A stretch of 64,000 nucleotides of DNA from Rhytidiadelphus loreus. Lineage: Eukaryota; Streptophyta; Bryopsida; Hypnales; Hylocomiaceae. The DNA lies in the NCBI GenBank assembly GCA_947034895.1, contig OX344762.1:11351501-11415500 (forward strand), in the 5' to 3' direction. Position 1 is the stretch's first letter. Each line of letters starts with the position of its first letter. The position numbers were made by a program, and so were the translations under genes. The notes under the pieces are model-generated. The model had not been told where the DNA came from. It searched no databases and saw nothing but the letters and a program-made list of their open reading frames with translations. Positions 24,153-34,176 of the stretch are shown one piece after another.

Positions 24153-24543
24153 CAACGGTGCTAGTATGTGAGTCTAAAAATGTGAGCCTACGAGCCTTGA
24201 GCCTAGGCACATAGATACTCTACAACTATTGGAAATGTCTATAACATACATACTTATAAAATAAACATCCTATAACTATGGAAGGTGCCTATAACATGGA
24301 CACCTATAATATAAATATTTTATAACCATGGAAGGTGCTTATAAAATAAACACCTATAATATAATTAGGCACCTATAATAAAAACATCCTATAACCATGG
24401 AAGGTGCTTATAACATAGGTACCTACAACATAGACACCTATAATATGAACATCCTATAACTATGGAAGGTGCCTATAACGTAGGAGCCTAGGCTCCTATG
24501 CTCATGGACTCAAGATCCTAGGCTCACATAATAGCAACCGTGG
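24153..24543. mobile_element. MITE with internal minisatellite
   Basis: The ends are inverted: left CAACGGTGCTAGTATGTGAG, right (inverted) CCACGGTTGCTATTATGTGAG, followed on both sides by TTGAG(C/T)C and GCCTAGGC-type words. The interior (about 24228-24482) is a degenerate tandem array of atcctataaccatggaaggt followed by gc(c/t)tataacat and cacctataatat. No clear target duplication was found. Similar ends recur near 24637-24655 and 28595-28662, so it is a dispersed family. Confidence 0.55.
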
Positions 24544-24898
24544 AATTGCATCCATAGGAGGTAGAATTTACTTAGATGTTCTAGAAAACATTTGAATATC
24601 ACTAGCAAAACGAGTTGAAAATGTGCTACATCAAGTTCCACGGTTGCTATTATGACAGTTAGGTTGGGTGAAAAATTTCCATGTGGCACTGCTTACCTGC
24701 ATAGTGCTTATGTGGTTGCCACATGGCGTACTTTTGGCACCTTCTTAGACTATGTATATGGAAATGTTGTTCTTAAAATAGGGCACATTTTTCCAGATTT
24801 TCTCATGTTTTTGCCATGTCAATCTTGACAAATTTTTCTAGACATCTATAGGAGACATGTATGACATTTGACAAAACATCTATCCACGTTCGGCAGCT

Positions 24899-25565
24899 TG
24901 TTAAAGAAAACATGGGTTCTTTCTAATGTATGTTCTACGAGGATTTGTTTCAATCAACTCCATTTTTTTTGTTTCCCAACTCTTGGTCCAAGTATCTTTG
25001 ATCTTTGAGATGATTAAAGTGTCTATTGGTTGATACAAATGTGTGGAGTATGGTGGCAAAAACTTAAGAATTGTCCAATTACCAATTAATATGGTTGCAC
25101 ATTTGGGGGTGATACTATAGTTGGTACAATTATCAACCCATATAACTTTTGTATGCCATTGCACATCAGCTTGAAATGCACAAGGTTCTACAAATATTCA
25201 GGAAATAGAGTTTGGTCTATTGAACTTTTAGGTCTCCTCCTATAACAAACTCTTGGAATATTGTCATCTAGATTTCTAATAGGATTGCTTGTAGTTACAT
25301 TCATAACATGAGCATAGGAGCTTTAATGATTGATTGACCCCCTAGAGCTTTTTACACTAACCATGGTCATAGAGTCTCTGCCAAAAACCACTTCAACATA
25401 CTTAATAGTGGTGTCTCCTAGAAACCCTAATGTACGGCCATTGTCCATATCAACAACAAAATGTGTTTTATCTACATAACCATGAAATTTTCATTGAATA
25501 GACCACCTTGAAAAATCCTTTGTAGCACATCCAAATGGTGTGTTGTATACATTTCTATTAATATA
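24899..25565 (-). pseudogene. Decayed DDE-superfamily transposase (Tc1/pogo-like)
   Basis: The minus strand keeps recognisable blocks of a DDE endonuclease: FVVDMDNGRTLGF near 25440, then the second catalytic-type block VIWVDNCTNYSITPK, then FLPPYSTHLYQPIDT and IISKIKDTWTKSWE at 25060-24950. The order and motifs match DDE_1 transposases, where the LPP-S-HL-QP-D block follows the second aspartate. At least one frame change and stops between the blocks show it is dead. No terminal repeats were found. It may be related to the source of the pogo-type MITE at 48377. Confidence 0.75.
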
Positions 25566-27083
25566 TTTGTACTTTCTTTTTGGTTCTTGTAGTCTAGCTT
25601 TTTAGTTTTTATAGAATTTTTTCGAGTTTCTATGACATTTCCTATATTATTTATATATATTTTAGATATTGAGCATTAAAGTAGTCTCTATTTGTACTAA
25701 AATGTCCAAAAAGTAAAAAGATACTTTAGTAAGTAGCTACAAACTAATAGGAAAGGGCAAAAAGGCAAAGAAGAAGTTAAAGTAAAAGTTCTAGAAAGAA
25801 AAAGACAAAAAAGTTAAAGAAAAGGAGAAAGATAAAGAAAAAAAAATTTAAGAAAAAAATTAGGGATTCGGAGGTGCGAGCAAGAACGTCGCGACTGTCG
25901 TGACGCGCTGCAACCTTTCCGATCACCCCCGGATTTTGATTTAATTTCTTTTCTTCTTTCAATCTCTCTCTCTCTCTCCCGGCTGTTATCTTTTTTTTTC
26001 TTTTTCATGTGCTGTTGGTTGTTGGAAAAAGTGCTGTAATTTTGCGCAATTTGTGCTGAGAAATAAAAATATTGTTTCAATAATGCTGTGTTGCTATGAC
26101 TGAATTGTGATTTAGTGTTGAATTTCGCTGTAAAATTTGAGTGTTTTCTGGTTAGTTTGGAAATTTGAATCGGCAGACGGCCCTGGCGGATTCGCTCATT
26201 GCGATTATGCAACGTTGAATTTTGAGTTGGAGAGCGCGTGTGTGGGGGACGAATTGCTGTTGGATGGCGCTTTGTTTGCAATGACGAACTGATTAGGTGG
26301 GAGTTTGAAACTTGTTGTATCGAGAGATTCTTCGTGGTGCTGCGAGGTGGAGAGATTGGGGTGCTGAATCGGTAGGTTGAGATTTCCGATTACGGATTTG
26401 GGTCCTGGGTGCCGATCACGTGGAATTCATTCCATCAAATCGATGCTGTGACTGGTGAGTCGGCAGCCTCATAGTGGTGAAGATTGACGCGGAGCAAATA
26501 GTCATTGGAGTCGGTGAGAGCACTTGGTTGCAACCGGTTGTTGATTGATTTGCTAATCAGGGATTCGAGAAAGTTCGGTGGAGGTGACAACAGTTTAAAT
26601 TCGGGATTTGGAGTCAAGCTCTGGTGCCGACCGATTCGGAGAACGACGAGCCTGTAGAGTGACTTCGGCCGATCGCATGATCGTCAATTACGGAAGAAAG
26701 GAAATTGGACGAGAAATTGAGTGAATCAATTGAGAAATTGAGCGCCGAAGTGGAGGAAAAGTCGCCGCTGTGCGCAGACAGGCGCAGCGCGGCGTCGACA
26801 GGGAGTCTCGGGAACGAAGTCCCGAGATAGGGGGAGGTCCCCAAATGAGGGCTCGAGGTACGGTTGGGACCTGGGCTGGTTCCGATCAGGGTCCCAATCT
26901 CAGGAAGACACCTGGTTTGGGTCTGGCTGGGTATTACGGAGGGTTATTGTCCGAGTATCTCAAGGGAAGGGTATCAACTGGTGCACGAAAATAGGGCTTA
27001 AAGGCTTTTAATTTTTTTTTAAATAAAAAAATTCAAAATCATTCATTAAAAAACGAATTAAAATAAAGGGGCAGATTTTTCGA
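25566..27083. other. AT-rich DNA, then a GC-rich island without assigned gene
   Basis: A purine-rich stretch (25680-25855) and a (CT)n run (25966-25979) lead into a GC-rich, CpG-containing island at about 25880-26995. Open frames exist on both strands. One + strand segment (about 26697-26829) reads as a hydrophilic peptide (SESIEKLSAEVEEK). I found no recognisable domain or consistent exon set. It could be a leader or promoter of an undetected gene or a gene fragment carried by a transposon. Confidence 0.4.
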
Positions 27084-27108
27084 ACGGCCCTTTGGGCCGT
27101 ACCACTAG
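27084..27108 (+). mobile_element. Candidate Helitron 3' terminus
   Basis: A GC-rich hairpin (ACGGCCC 27084-27090, loop TTT, GGGCCGT 27094-27100) is followed after four bases by CTAG (27105-27108) and then T. This is the hairpin-CTRR-T arrangement of Helitron 3' ends. I could not assign the 5' TC end. A TCTCTATTTGTACTAAAA at about 25684 looks similar but is not preceded by A. If real, the element may carry the GC-rich island just upstream. Confidence 0.45.
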
Positions 27109-27109
27109 T

Positions 27110-29654
27110 TTAGGTAGAGTTATTAGTACTTATTAGATTGTTAGTAAATGTTTTAATTCTATATGTTGTATTGATTTGGGATTGTAGGTGGTTGCTAATC
27201 CTTGATATTGGCCATATTGTCCTAGAGCTTTGGGGGTGACTTTTTGTAAGTATATCCTAAACTCTTAAACTCTAAATCTTTTGAAATATTAAACATGTAT
27301 ATTTGTACTAGTTTCAAAATACTATAGTGGGCTGTACTAAAGTCTAAGTCCTGCATTGCATCCATACACAAGTCAGTCCGCCCTGAACTATTGTCAAGTA
27401 CTATTGTCCTGAGCCTTAGGACACTAAACAGGACAGGGACATGCATGCTGAGTCTTTTATCTTATAATGGACAGTTGAGTGTTTCTTGGGGTATTTAGTG
27501 GGAATAAAAGTGAATTTTCATTCTAATTTTCAAAACACAAGTACATAAGTGACATTTTGAACACACAACACTGACTTTACATAGATCATTCCCTAGTGTT
27601 CGAACTCGGTAGTATTTTGAATTGGATTCCAAAAACCTAGCTACAGTTCTACAAGTCAATCTGCCTTATTGGAAGACAAAAACAATGTTATGAATATCTA
27701 TGAAATGTTGGATCCAACTATGATATAGATTCTTTATAAGCAACCTATTGTCTTTTGAATCTCTGGATTGAATTGTGTAAATAGAGTTTTGATTCAACAT
27801 CACCAAAAGAGCTAGTTCAATTAGCAATTTAAACAAAAAATTTACACCAACCTTCTTGAACCATTCAAATGCATTAAGAAGTTTAAGATAAAGCCAAACC
27901 TATTCTCGGCATTTGTGACAACGACTGAAAGAAGTCTTAAGTTTGTCCATAGTCATTTTTTCTTTCCCATGCAGTTTTTGCAACAAAAAAATACAATTGG
28001 AAAGCTTGAATTCTCAACTTTGTTGAAGAATTGGTCTTCCAACTTCCACCAACAAGAGCCCCTCACAACATTTGCATTTGTGGCCCTAGAATTGCTCAAG
28101 AAAAGTTTAAATTGTGCGACCGCATAGCCCCCAATGTCGTTGATAGTCTTGTCTTGAACCATCCAAGTGACCATTGATTTGCATGCCTCACTTGAGGCCA
28201 CAATATTTAAAATTTGTTTTAAGCAACAAAAGATAGGCTACTTGTCATCTTTGTTGAAGAAGCAAGGGATGAATGAGGATTTGGGAGTCAGGCATGCGTG
28301 GAAAATCAACAAAACAATGAGCAAAACAACACAACAAAATCAACAAAATTTTGTCAAAATTCCTACGTTTTCTATCCTTTAGAGGGTCTTTATAACATAA
28401 CCAATTGTTGACTTTTTAATGCTAACATAGCACCATTCCATTGGCAACCCGTCACCATTGCCATTACAAGTTGCAACTCATAACCTTCTTCCCGCTTTCT
28501 ACCCCCTTGAATCATGAAGATCAAAGGTTGTGATTGAAAAATGTACAACCAGTTATGTATGACACCCAATGAGACACACTAGTAGCGAATTGGTTATCTA
28601 ATACATACTCTTAGACTCATAGTCTCATAGATTCTATGCTCACATGCTAGCACTCCCTATGGCAAAGGGAAGGTGACAAGGATGGAGACGAGATGAAGAT
28701 AATGCCATTTGAGAATTAGTGAAATTGAAGTAGTACGGGTAATTATTGGTGATGTGACACAAAATATTATTATTAGTGTACTTAGAGTAGCTTGAGTTAT
28801 TTCTCTCTTTCTCTTCATTATCACTCTTAAATGAGGTTCTTTGGGTATTTGGATTGCTAATGTGTCCTAGGCAGCAAGGGATGCTTACACTACCACTTCA
28901 CAACCAAAAGCCCCACAATTTGCTTGATTTGCTTATTTGTTACACCAATGCCCTCTACCCAAATCCCAACTTCTACAAGTAAATGTATGATATTGGTTGA
29001 TATGTTTCCCCAACTGTCTACTCTTTGTACAAACATAATGGACATCACTATCCATCCTTTGTCATCCATCCTTTGCATTGTGTGCTTGAATTCTTGTACA
29101 AACTATCTCAGATTCACTTTTTAGTGGAAGTGTGCCTTGTGACAACAAGCAACATCCCACTTTGCTTCTCAAAACCCTAGTTGCATGTGCACTCTTTCCC
29201 ACATCAACTATCCAACACCCCTATAAAGCTCAAAGTACTCTTATTACAAAGCTTGCATAAATCACATATAACCAAAAGCACACATTTGCTTCCAATTGAT
29301 GTGTTTGGGCACAAATTATATTAGAATTAATTGAAATATTTTATGGGAATTTAATTCATCTAAAGTCTAGGAACTTTAAGATAGCTAGAGCACCATAGGA
29401 CATTGGTAGTCAAATTACCATGGAACGTTGGTAGCTAAAGCATTGAAATAAAATTGAGGCTATACTATTGATAAATGCACACTACACCTAGTGAATCACA
29501 CACACACACATATATATATATATATAAAATATGGTATATATATAAAATATGGTATATATATAAAATATGGTATATAGAAAGACATCAAGGTAATATAGAA
29601 GTGGGTGAAGGAGATACAATTGAGTTGAACATCTTTCTATGATTGACTAGTGGA
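27110..29654. other. AT-rich intergenic DNA, no assigned gene
   Basis: Several moderate open frames occur. One on the minus strand at 27953-28201 starts MASSEACKSMVTWMV and has a weakly protein-like look, but I recognise no domain and cannot extend it. A (CA)n(TA)n microsatellite followed by three copies of an 18-bp unit with aaatatggta lies at about 29498-29576. Confidence 0.45.
29498..29576. repeat. (CA)n(TA)n microsatellite with 18-bp tandem
   Basis: Runs of ca then ta are followed by three perfect copies of tatatataaaatatggta. It is a simple-sequence tract with no associated gene. Confidence 0.9.
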
Positions 29655-29657
29655 TTA

Positions 29658-29844
29658 GAGCATTTTCAACAATCTCATTTACATACCTATAAGTTGGAGG
29701 CCAAAACATGGGGATAAAAAAGTAGGGCTGAGGTTTGAGTCTCATGAGCTTCCCAGCGCTCAACAAAGGAAAGAATTTGGCAAAGCATGGGAAGCAGAAA
29801 GGTGTGGCCAGGGGTACATTTTTAGAGGGCCGCTGGAGATGCTC
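29658..29844. mobile_element. Tourist-like (PIF/Harbinger) MITE
   Basis: This 187-bp element has ends GAGCATTTTCAAC and (inverted) GAGCATCTCCAGC. It is flanked on both sides by TTA (29655-29657 and 29845-29847). A 3-bp TTA target with GAGCATCTCCA-type ends fits plant Tourist MITEs mobilised by PIF/Harbinger transposases. It is non-coding. Confidence 0.75.
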
Positions 29845-30272
29845 TTACACTCACATCTTTTTATTAGTCTTCTTATAATTTAATAGCTTCAACCGCAGAT
29901 TTCAATCACATCCCAACAAGTTCTCTTTCAATTCTCTCATGCTCACATTTGTCAGATACTCAGATACAAACAGTAGACACTGTTTCCACGGAAAATACGC
30001 TGAATACCAGCATGTTTTTGCCAGAAAGGTCTTTTCAGCCGTTCAGGGGTTCACAAGTGTAAGCATCACTCGGCCACCTGTCTCTGACCACAGATCTTGT
30101 AATGGAAATAGAGTCATCTACTACCACACAATGATCGACAAATCGCATTATGAATTCTTAAATCGTAATAAGAAAGTTATCTCCACAAACTTGGCTTCCG
30201 CACCGAATGCTCTCTCCACAGCTCTATACATCTCCCCAACAGAAACCTCCTACATATGTAAGCTCTACCTTA

Positions 30273-33051
30273 TCATTCAAAGATTGAAACACTACCGTCC
30301 CAACCACAAGTGGCAACAACTGAAGGGAGAAACGGGTGGTACACGGCATCACTACAGACCCCTTTGTGCGATGCATACTTCTTTAGGAGTTGGGCAGTCC
30401 GGAAATTGTAAAAGTACACGCAGCCATCTGCAGAGCCTGTCACCACAGACTCCCCGTCGGGACTAAAATTGCACTGTATTCGATATCCTGAAACTTGGTG
30501 ACCTTGAAAGCGCTTGATCTTGTTCATCTTGAAGGGGACACGGCCGGAGAACACTGCGATGTAATCTGCATTGGACTGAGCAATAAAACATTGTTCGGAG
30601 GGGTGGAAGCGGACGCTTGGGCACGTATATGCCTCCAGGTAGACCTGCAATATTGCATAAAATTCAGGAGATGATGAACGCAAGCGCCTAACTGCAATTG
30701 TTTCTACCCCAAATAGAACTGCACAATTTTCATATGACTCTTTCCTCTGTGTAGTCCTCACTGATTGAAAACCCGATTTGACAATCCCAGAAAGCTCCTA
30801 TTCCTACAACCACATGACACAATTCTACTCGCCATAAAAAGTTAATTTTTTGGAATGATGAACCTTAACATGGTACTATTTCTTTTTAACACATATCTCA
30901 TTTCTTTGGATACCATAACTTTCTACATCTTAATAGCCTCTTCCCTTGGAGGTAGGGGCAGTAAAATTATAAGCAGAAAACTGACCCAAGATATCATGGG
31001 AATGGGAATGAATATGAATCACAAATATGTCATTCAAAGTTCTACAGCAATGCGAAAATCGAAGGACTTGAAACTTTAAGGTCAAGAAAGACGATAAACT
31101 CACTTGATTGGAAAGGGGAATCTGTGTTGCAAAGTTCCACACCACGAGGGACTTGTCGCTGGAGTTTCGTTTGGCAATGTCGGATGTGGTAACAAACCTG
31201 CTTCCATCAGGATTGAAGTCCACATCCATCACCTGACCAAGTGCTTTGGAGTATTCCGAGACGGAGCTTCCTAATCGGATGTCCCACAGCTTCACAGAGC
31301 CCTTTGAGCCCCCTGTAAGAAACAAATTGTGCTCAGAAGGATGGAACCTGACCACATTTACAACTTGGTTCTCTGAAAACACCTGCACCAATTTCACAAG
31401 CACAGGGATGAGAATCACATCAATCAAAAAATAAAAAGCACCACTAAACGAGGTTTTCAATAAAATTAGACATTTCAGCAATTTCTTGGACATTAATCAT
31501 GGGGAGGTGTGCAATGAGGAGATGATTAATCACAGGGGCACATCCCCATTCACTTCACTGAAGTTATTGGAAAGTTGTGATCTAGATATTTCTGATAGTA
31601 AAATACGGTAAGCACCTTGCAGGAAGGAACAAGCAGGTGATCGAGTCCACCAGATGAATCATGAGGAGGTTTCCCTACGAATTCCATTATGATTGTATTG
31701 CATCCCTATGATCAATCTTCCTATCATGTTGTCCTGAAGCAGCCTAAATGAACTGAAAACCATGTTATTGGACCTCAGCAATCACAATGGCTGGTACAAG
31801 TCTAGTCTCAAAATTCAAAACAATCCAAATTCTCTCACCGAAAATTCAGAAACTAACTTGTGTCTGGGCGCCCGTCTCCACATCGCTTAGCCTTGCTGTC
31901 TGATCAAATCCACAGCTAAGGACTGAAGCGCCATCCCCGGACCATTGAATATCCTTGAGAGCATGACTGTGGCAGCTAAGACATCGCGCCATCTGGTTCC
32001 CTGGACTTGCCCATGCATTCCAAATGTAGGCTTTCGCATCTAGTCCACCGGATGCAAGCAACGCCCCTGTCCGACAACACTGCAAGGTTATCACTGGCAT
32101 TGCACGGTAGAACAAGTCATCTCTTCATGCTCATAAGCAAAACCCTAATTGGTCGAGGAAGAAGCTCATGCACACGAAAAGGTATCCTGATTAAATCATT
32201 CCATTGCTGAATAATTCTGAGAGTCTCCGCAACATTCTTATGTGGTGCTATAAGTGCACGCACCCCACTATTCATCTAACAACATTTAAAACAAGATATG
32301 ATTTGGATTTAATCAATATGGCTAACATTGGTGTGCTACTTCTGGTTGGTTCCCTGAAAAACCCTAATTAGTCGAGGCAGAAGCTCATCCCCACAAAAAC
32401 CATACCCTAGTTCAAATCTTTTCCAATTCTGAGAGTCTTGGTTCCAGCCCTTGCGTACCGTGTGTGGGAGACCACCGGACAGCGATGACAGCTTTGCTAT
32501 GACCCTCCAGCTTCAAGGCCCGTTCTTCCTGAGGGCATCGATTGCGAGCTCTGGCAGCACGTTCCTTGGCGCGATCCAGTTTCCTCTGGACGTGAGGAGG
32601 CAGCTCGGCGTTCAACACACTCGGAAGCTCTGCGCACTCGGACAATATTAGACGAACGTGTACCCAACGCACAAGCCCCATGAAAACCCGACTCTGATGG
32701 AATGGGAGCAAGAGAGAGTACCAGTTGGTGGGGGGAGCGGAGGAGGGGGAGGATGTGCGAGGGAATGGGCAGCCATGGCGGCACGTTCTCTTCGGGACAC
32801 ATATCTGCCCGAAACCCCTGCAAGAAGAACCTTCGGTGCGTGAGAATCGGCTGAAGGATTGTTGGTTTCAAGAAGAAGTGAAGAAGAAAGCGATCGAGGG
32901 AGAAAAGAACACCTGTCGAGGGAGGAAGCGCAGGAGCGGGCCGCGGCGTGGCAGGAAGCGGAAGGGGCTTGTGGCGCTTGGGGGGCGGCAGGGGATAGTG
33001 GTGGTCGTCGTCATCCTCGGATTCCGGGTAAGCGTGGAAGAGAGCATCCAT
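30273..33051 (-). CDS. WDR25: WD40-repeat protein, WDR25 family
   Basis: The predicted protein has 421 residues. Exons on the minus strand are 33051-32913, 32817-32722, 32629-32459, 32066-31858, 31382-31104 and 30644-30273. The N-terminus is acidic and proline-rich (MDALFHAYPESEDDDD). It is followed by SGRYVSRRERA, matching the conserved GRYVS(K/R)RERA of plant homologues, and then a charged linker (RKLDRAKERAARARNR). From about residue 115 come WD-type blades: KLEGHSKAVIAVRWSP, YIWNAW, SVLSCGFDQTARL, VVNVVRFHPSEHNLFLTGG, VKLWDIR, SLVVWNF, VSGYRIQCNFSPDGE, VYFYNF and ATCGWDGSVSIFE at the end. The family resembles Prp17/CDC40, so a role in RNA processing is possible but not shown. The first two introns (95 and 92 bp) make the N-terminus look frame-shifted if missed. 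Two AAACCCTAA telo-boxes (33109 and 33239) precede the start. Confidence 0.93.
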
Positions 33052-33108
33052 GGTGAAGAAAGAGATGATGGAAGCATAAGCATGGCGGACAGAAGGATGA
33101 GAAATTCG

Positions 33109-33247
33109 AAACCCTAATTGCGAACACCGATTGAAAAGCCCGGCACCGCCTGCGAAGTCTGCATTGCAGTGGGTGCAGGACGGGACTTGAATGCGAAGAA
33201 GCGACCTGAATGGATCGCCACTGATCATACGGGCGAGGAAACCCTAA
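33109..33247. promoter_or_regulatory. Two telo-boxes upstream of the WDR25-type gene
   Basis: AAACCCTAA occurs at about 33109 and 33239, 60-200 bp upstream of the WD40 gene's start codon. Such boxes are frequent in plant promoters of cell-growth genes. Function is inferred. Confidence 0.4.
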
Positions 33248-34176
33248 TCGGAGTTTTGCGACGACGACGACGACCACGGTAACATTCTTGCACAGCTCTG
33301 AATGAATTTCCTCCTGGAAAATTCGAATCCAAATGCCGGTAGGTTTGCCTCGTAGGTTCAGTCACCACAATAAGCACAAAACATGGAGAAATTTTCTTTT
33401 ATCATTCATGTAGGAAGTTTTTGCAACAGTCTTGTAAGTGGTATGTAATGCAAACAACTCTTGATTGCCATTGCAAGGCAGTCCCATTTGGGCATAGTCT
33501 TGTTACCATGAAGAAAACCACAATATAAAGTCATGGTGCCAAAGTGGGCAATGAATTCAATGAAAGAACTTCAGTCCTTGGTTTTCAGTTCAGATTTTCA
33601 GATTTTTGTCCATCCTTGGAACATTATTTGCGGAACTTGACATGCTGTTTCTCAAAATACACTTCTCATCTTCCTGAGCACAATCTGGGTGGAGCATCTT
33701 GATTCAATTTACAGTTCTAGAACAACAGTCGAGTTCAATGGGAAACTGAGAAGACAACCACGGTAATATTTTTGCTGCGAAACAAAGGAAAACAGAGATG
33801 AAGTTAGTACAACGGGTTTACAAACCAACTAAATCAATTCTAAATCTCTGCTTATCAGACAGAGTAGAAGTCTCAGGGTCGCTTTAGATTGCGAAGTTCA
33901 AAGCAACAAGCTTAAAATTTGGTGAGATAATAAGCTTAGAATATTTTTTGCATTTAGGACACCTTAATGATGCATAAGAGGTAACAAGTGACCAATCCAC
34001 CATAAGGAGATGGTTTTTCATCCATCAATTGATCAAGGTGTAGGATTTTCTTATTGTCTTAGATTCATTGTTTCAACCTGTGCAATGTAAAGTAACTAGT
34101 ATTACTATTACCGGTAGTTCCCTTGAAAGATTTTCAACTCAAGCATAATTGAAACAACTGTTCATACCATGATTCC
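33248..34176. other. Spacer between the WD40 and B3 genes
   Basis: This is the region between the 5' end of the WD40 gene and the 3' end of the B3 gene, both on the minus strand. It should contain the WD40 promoter and the B3 gene's 3' UTR. No further coding frame or repeat was recognised. Confidence 0.5.

Noticed and set aside
27953..28201. Minus-strand 82-residue frame as a gene
   Set aside because: No domain, no splice partner and repeat-rich surroundings; protein-likeness is too weak.
32412..33228. Apparent frameshift in the N-terminal part of the WD40 gene
   Set aside because: Two short introns (32818-32912 and 32630-32721) restore the conserved GRYVSRRERA segment and the phase, so the gene is intact.
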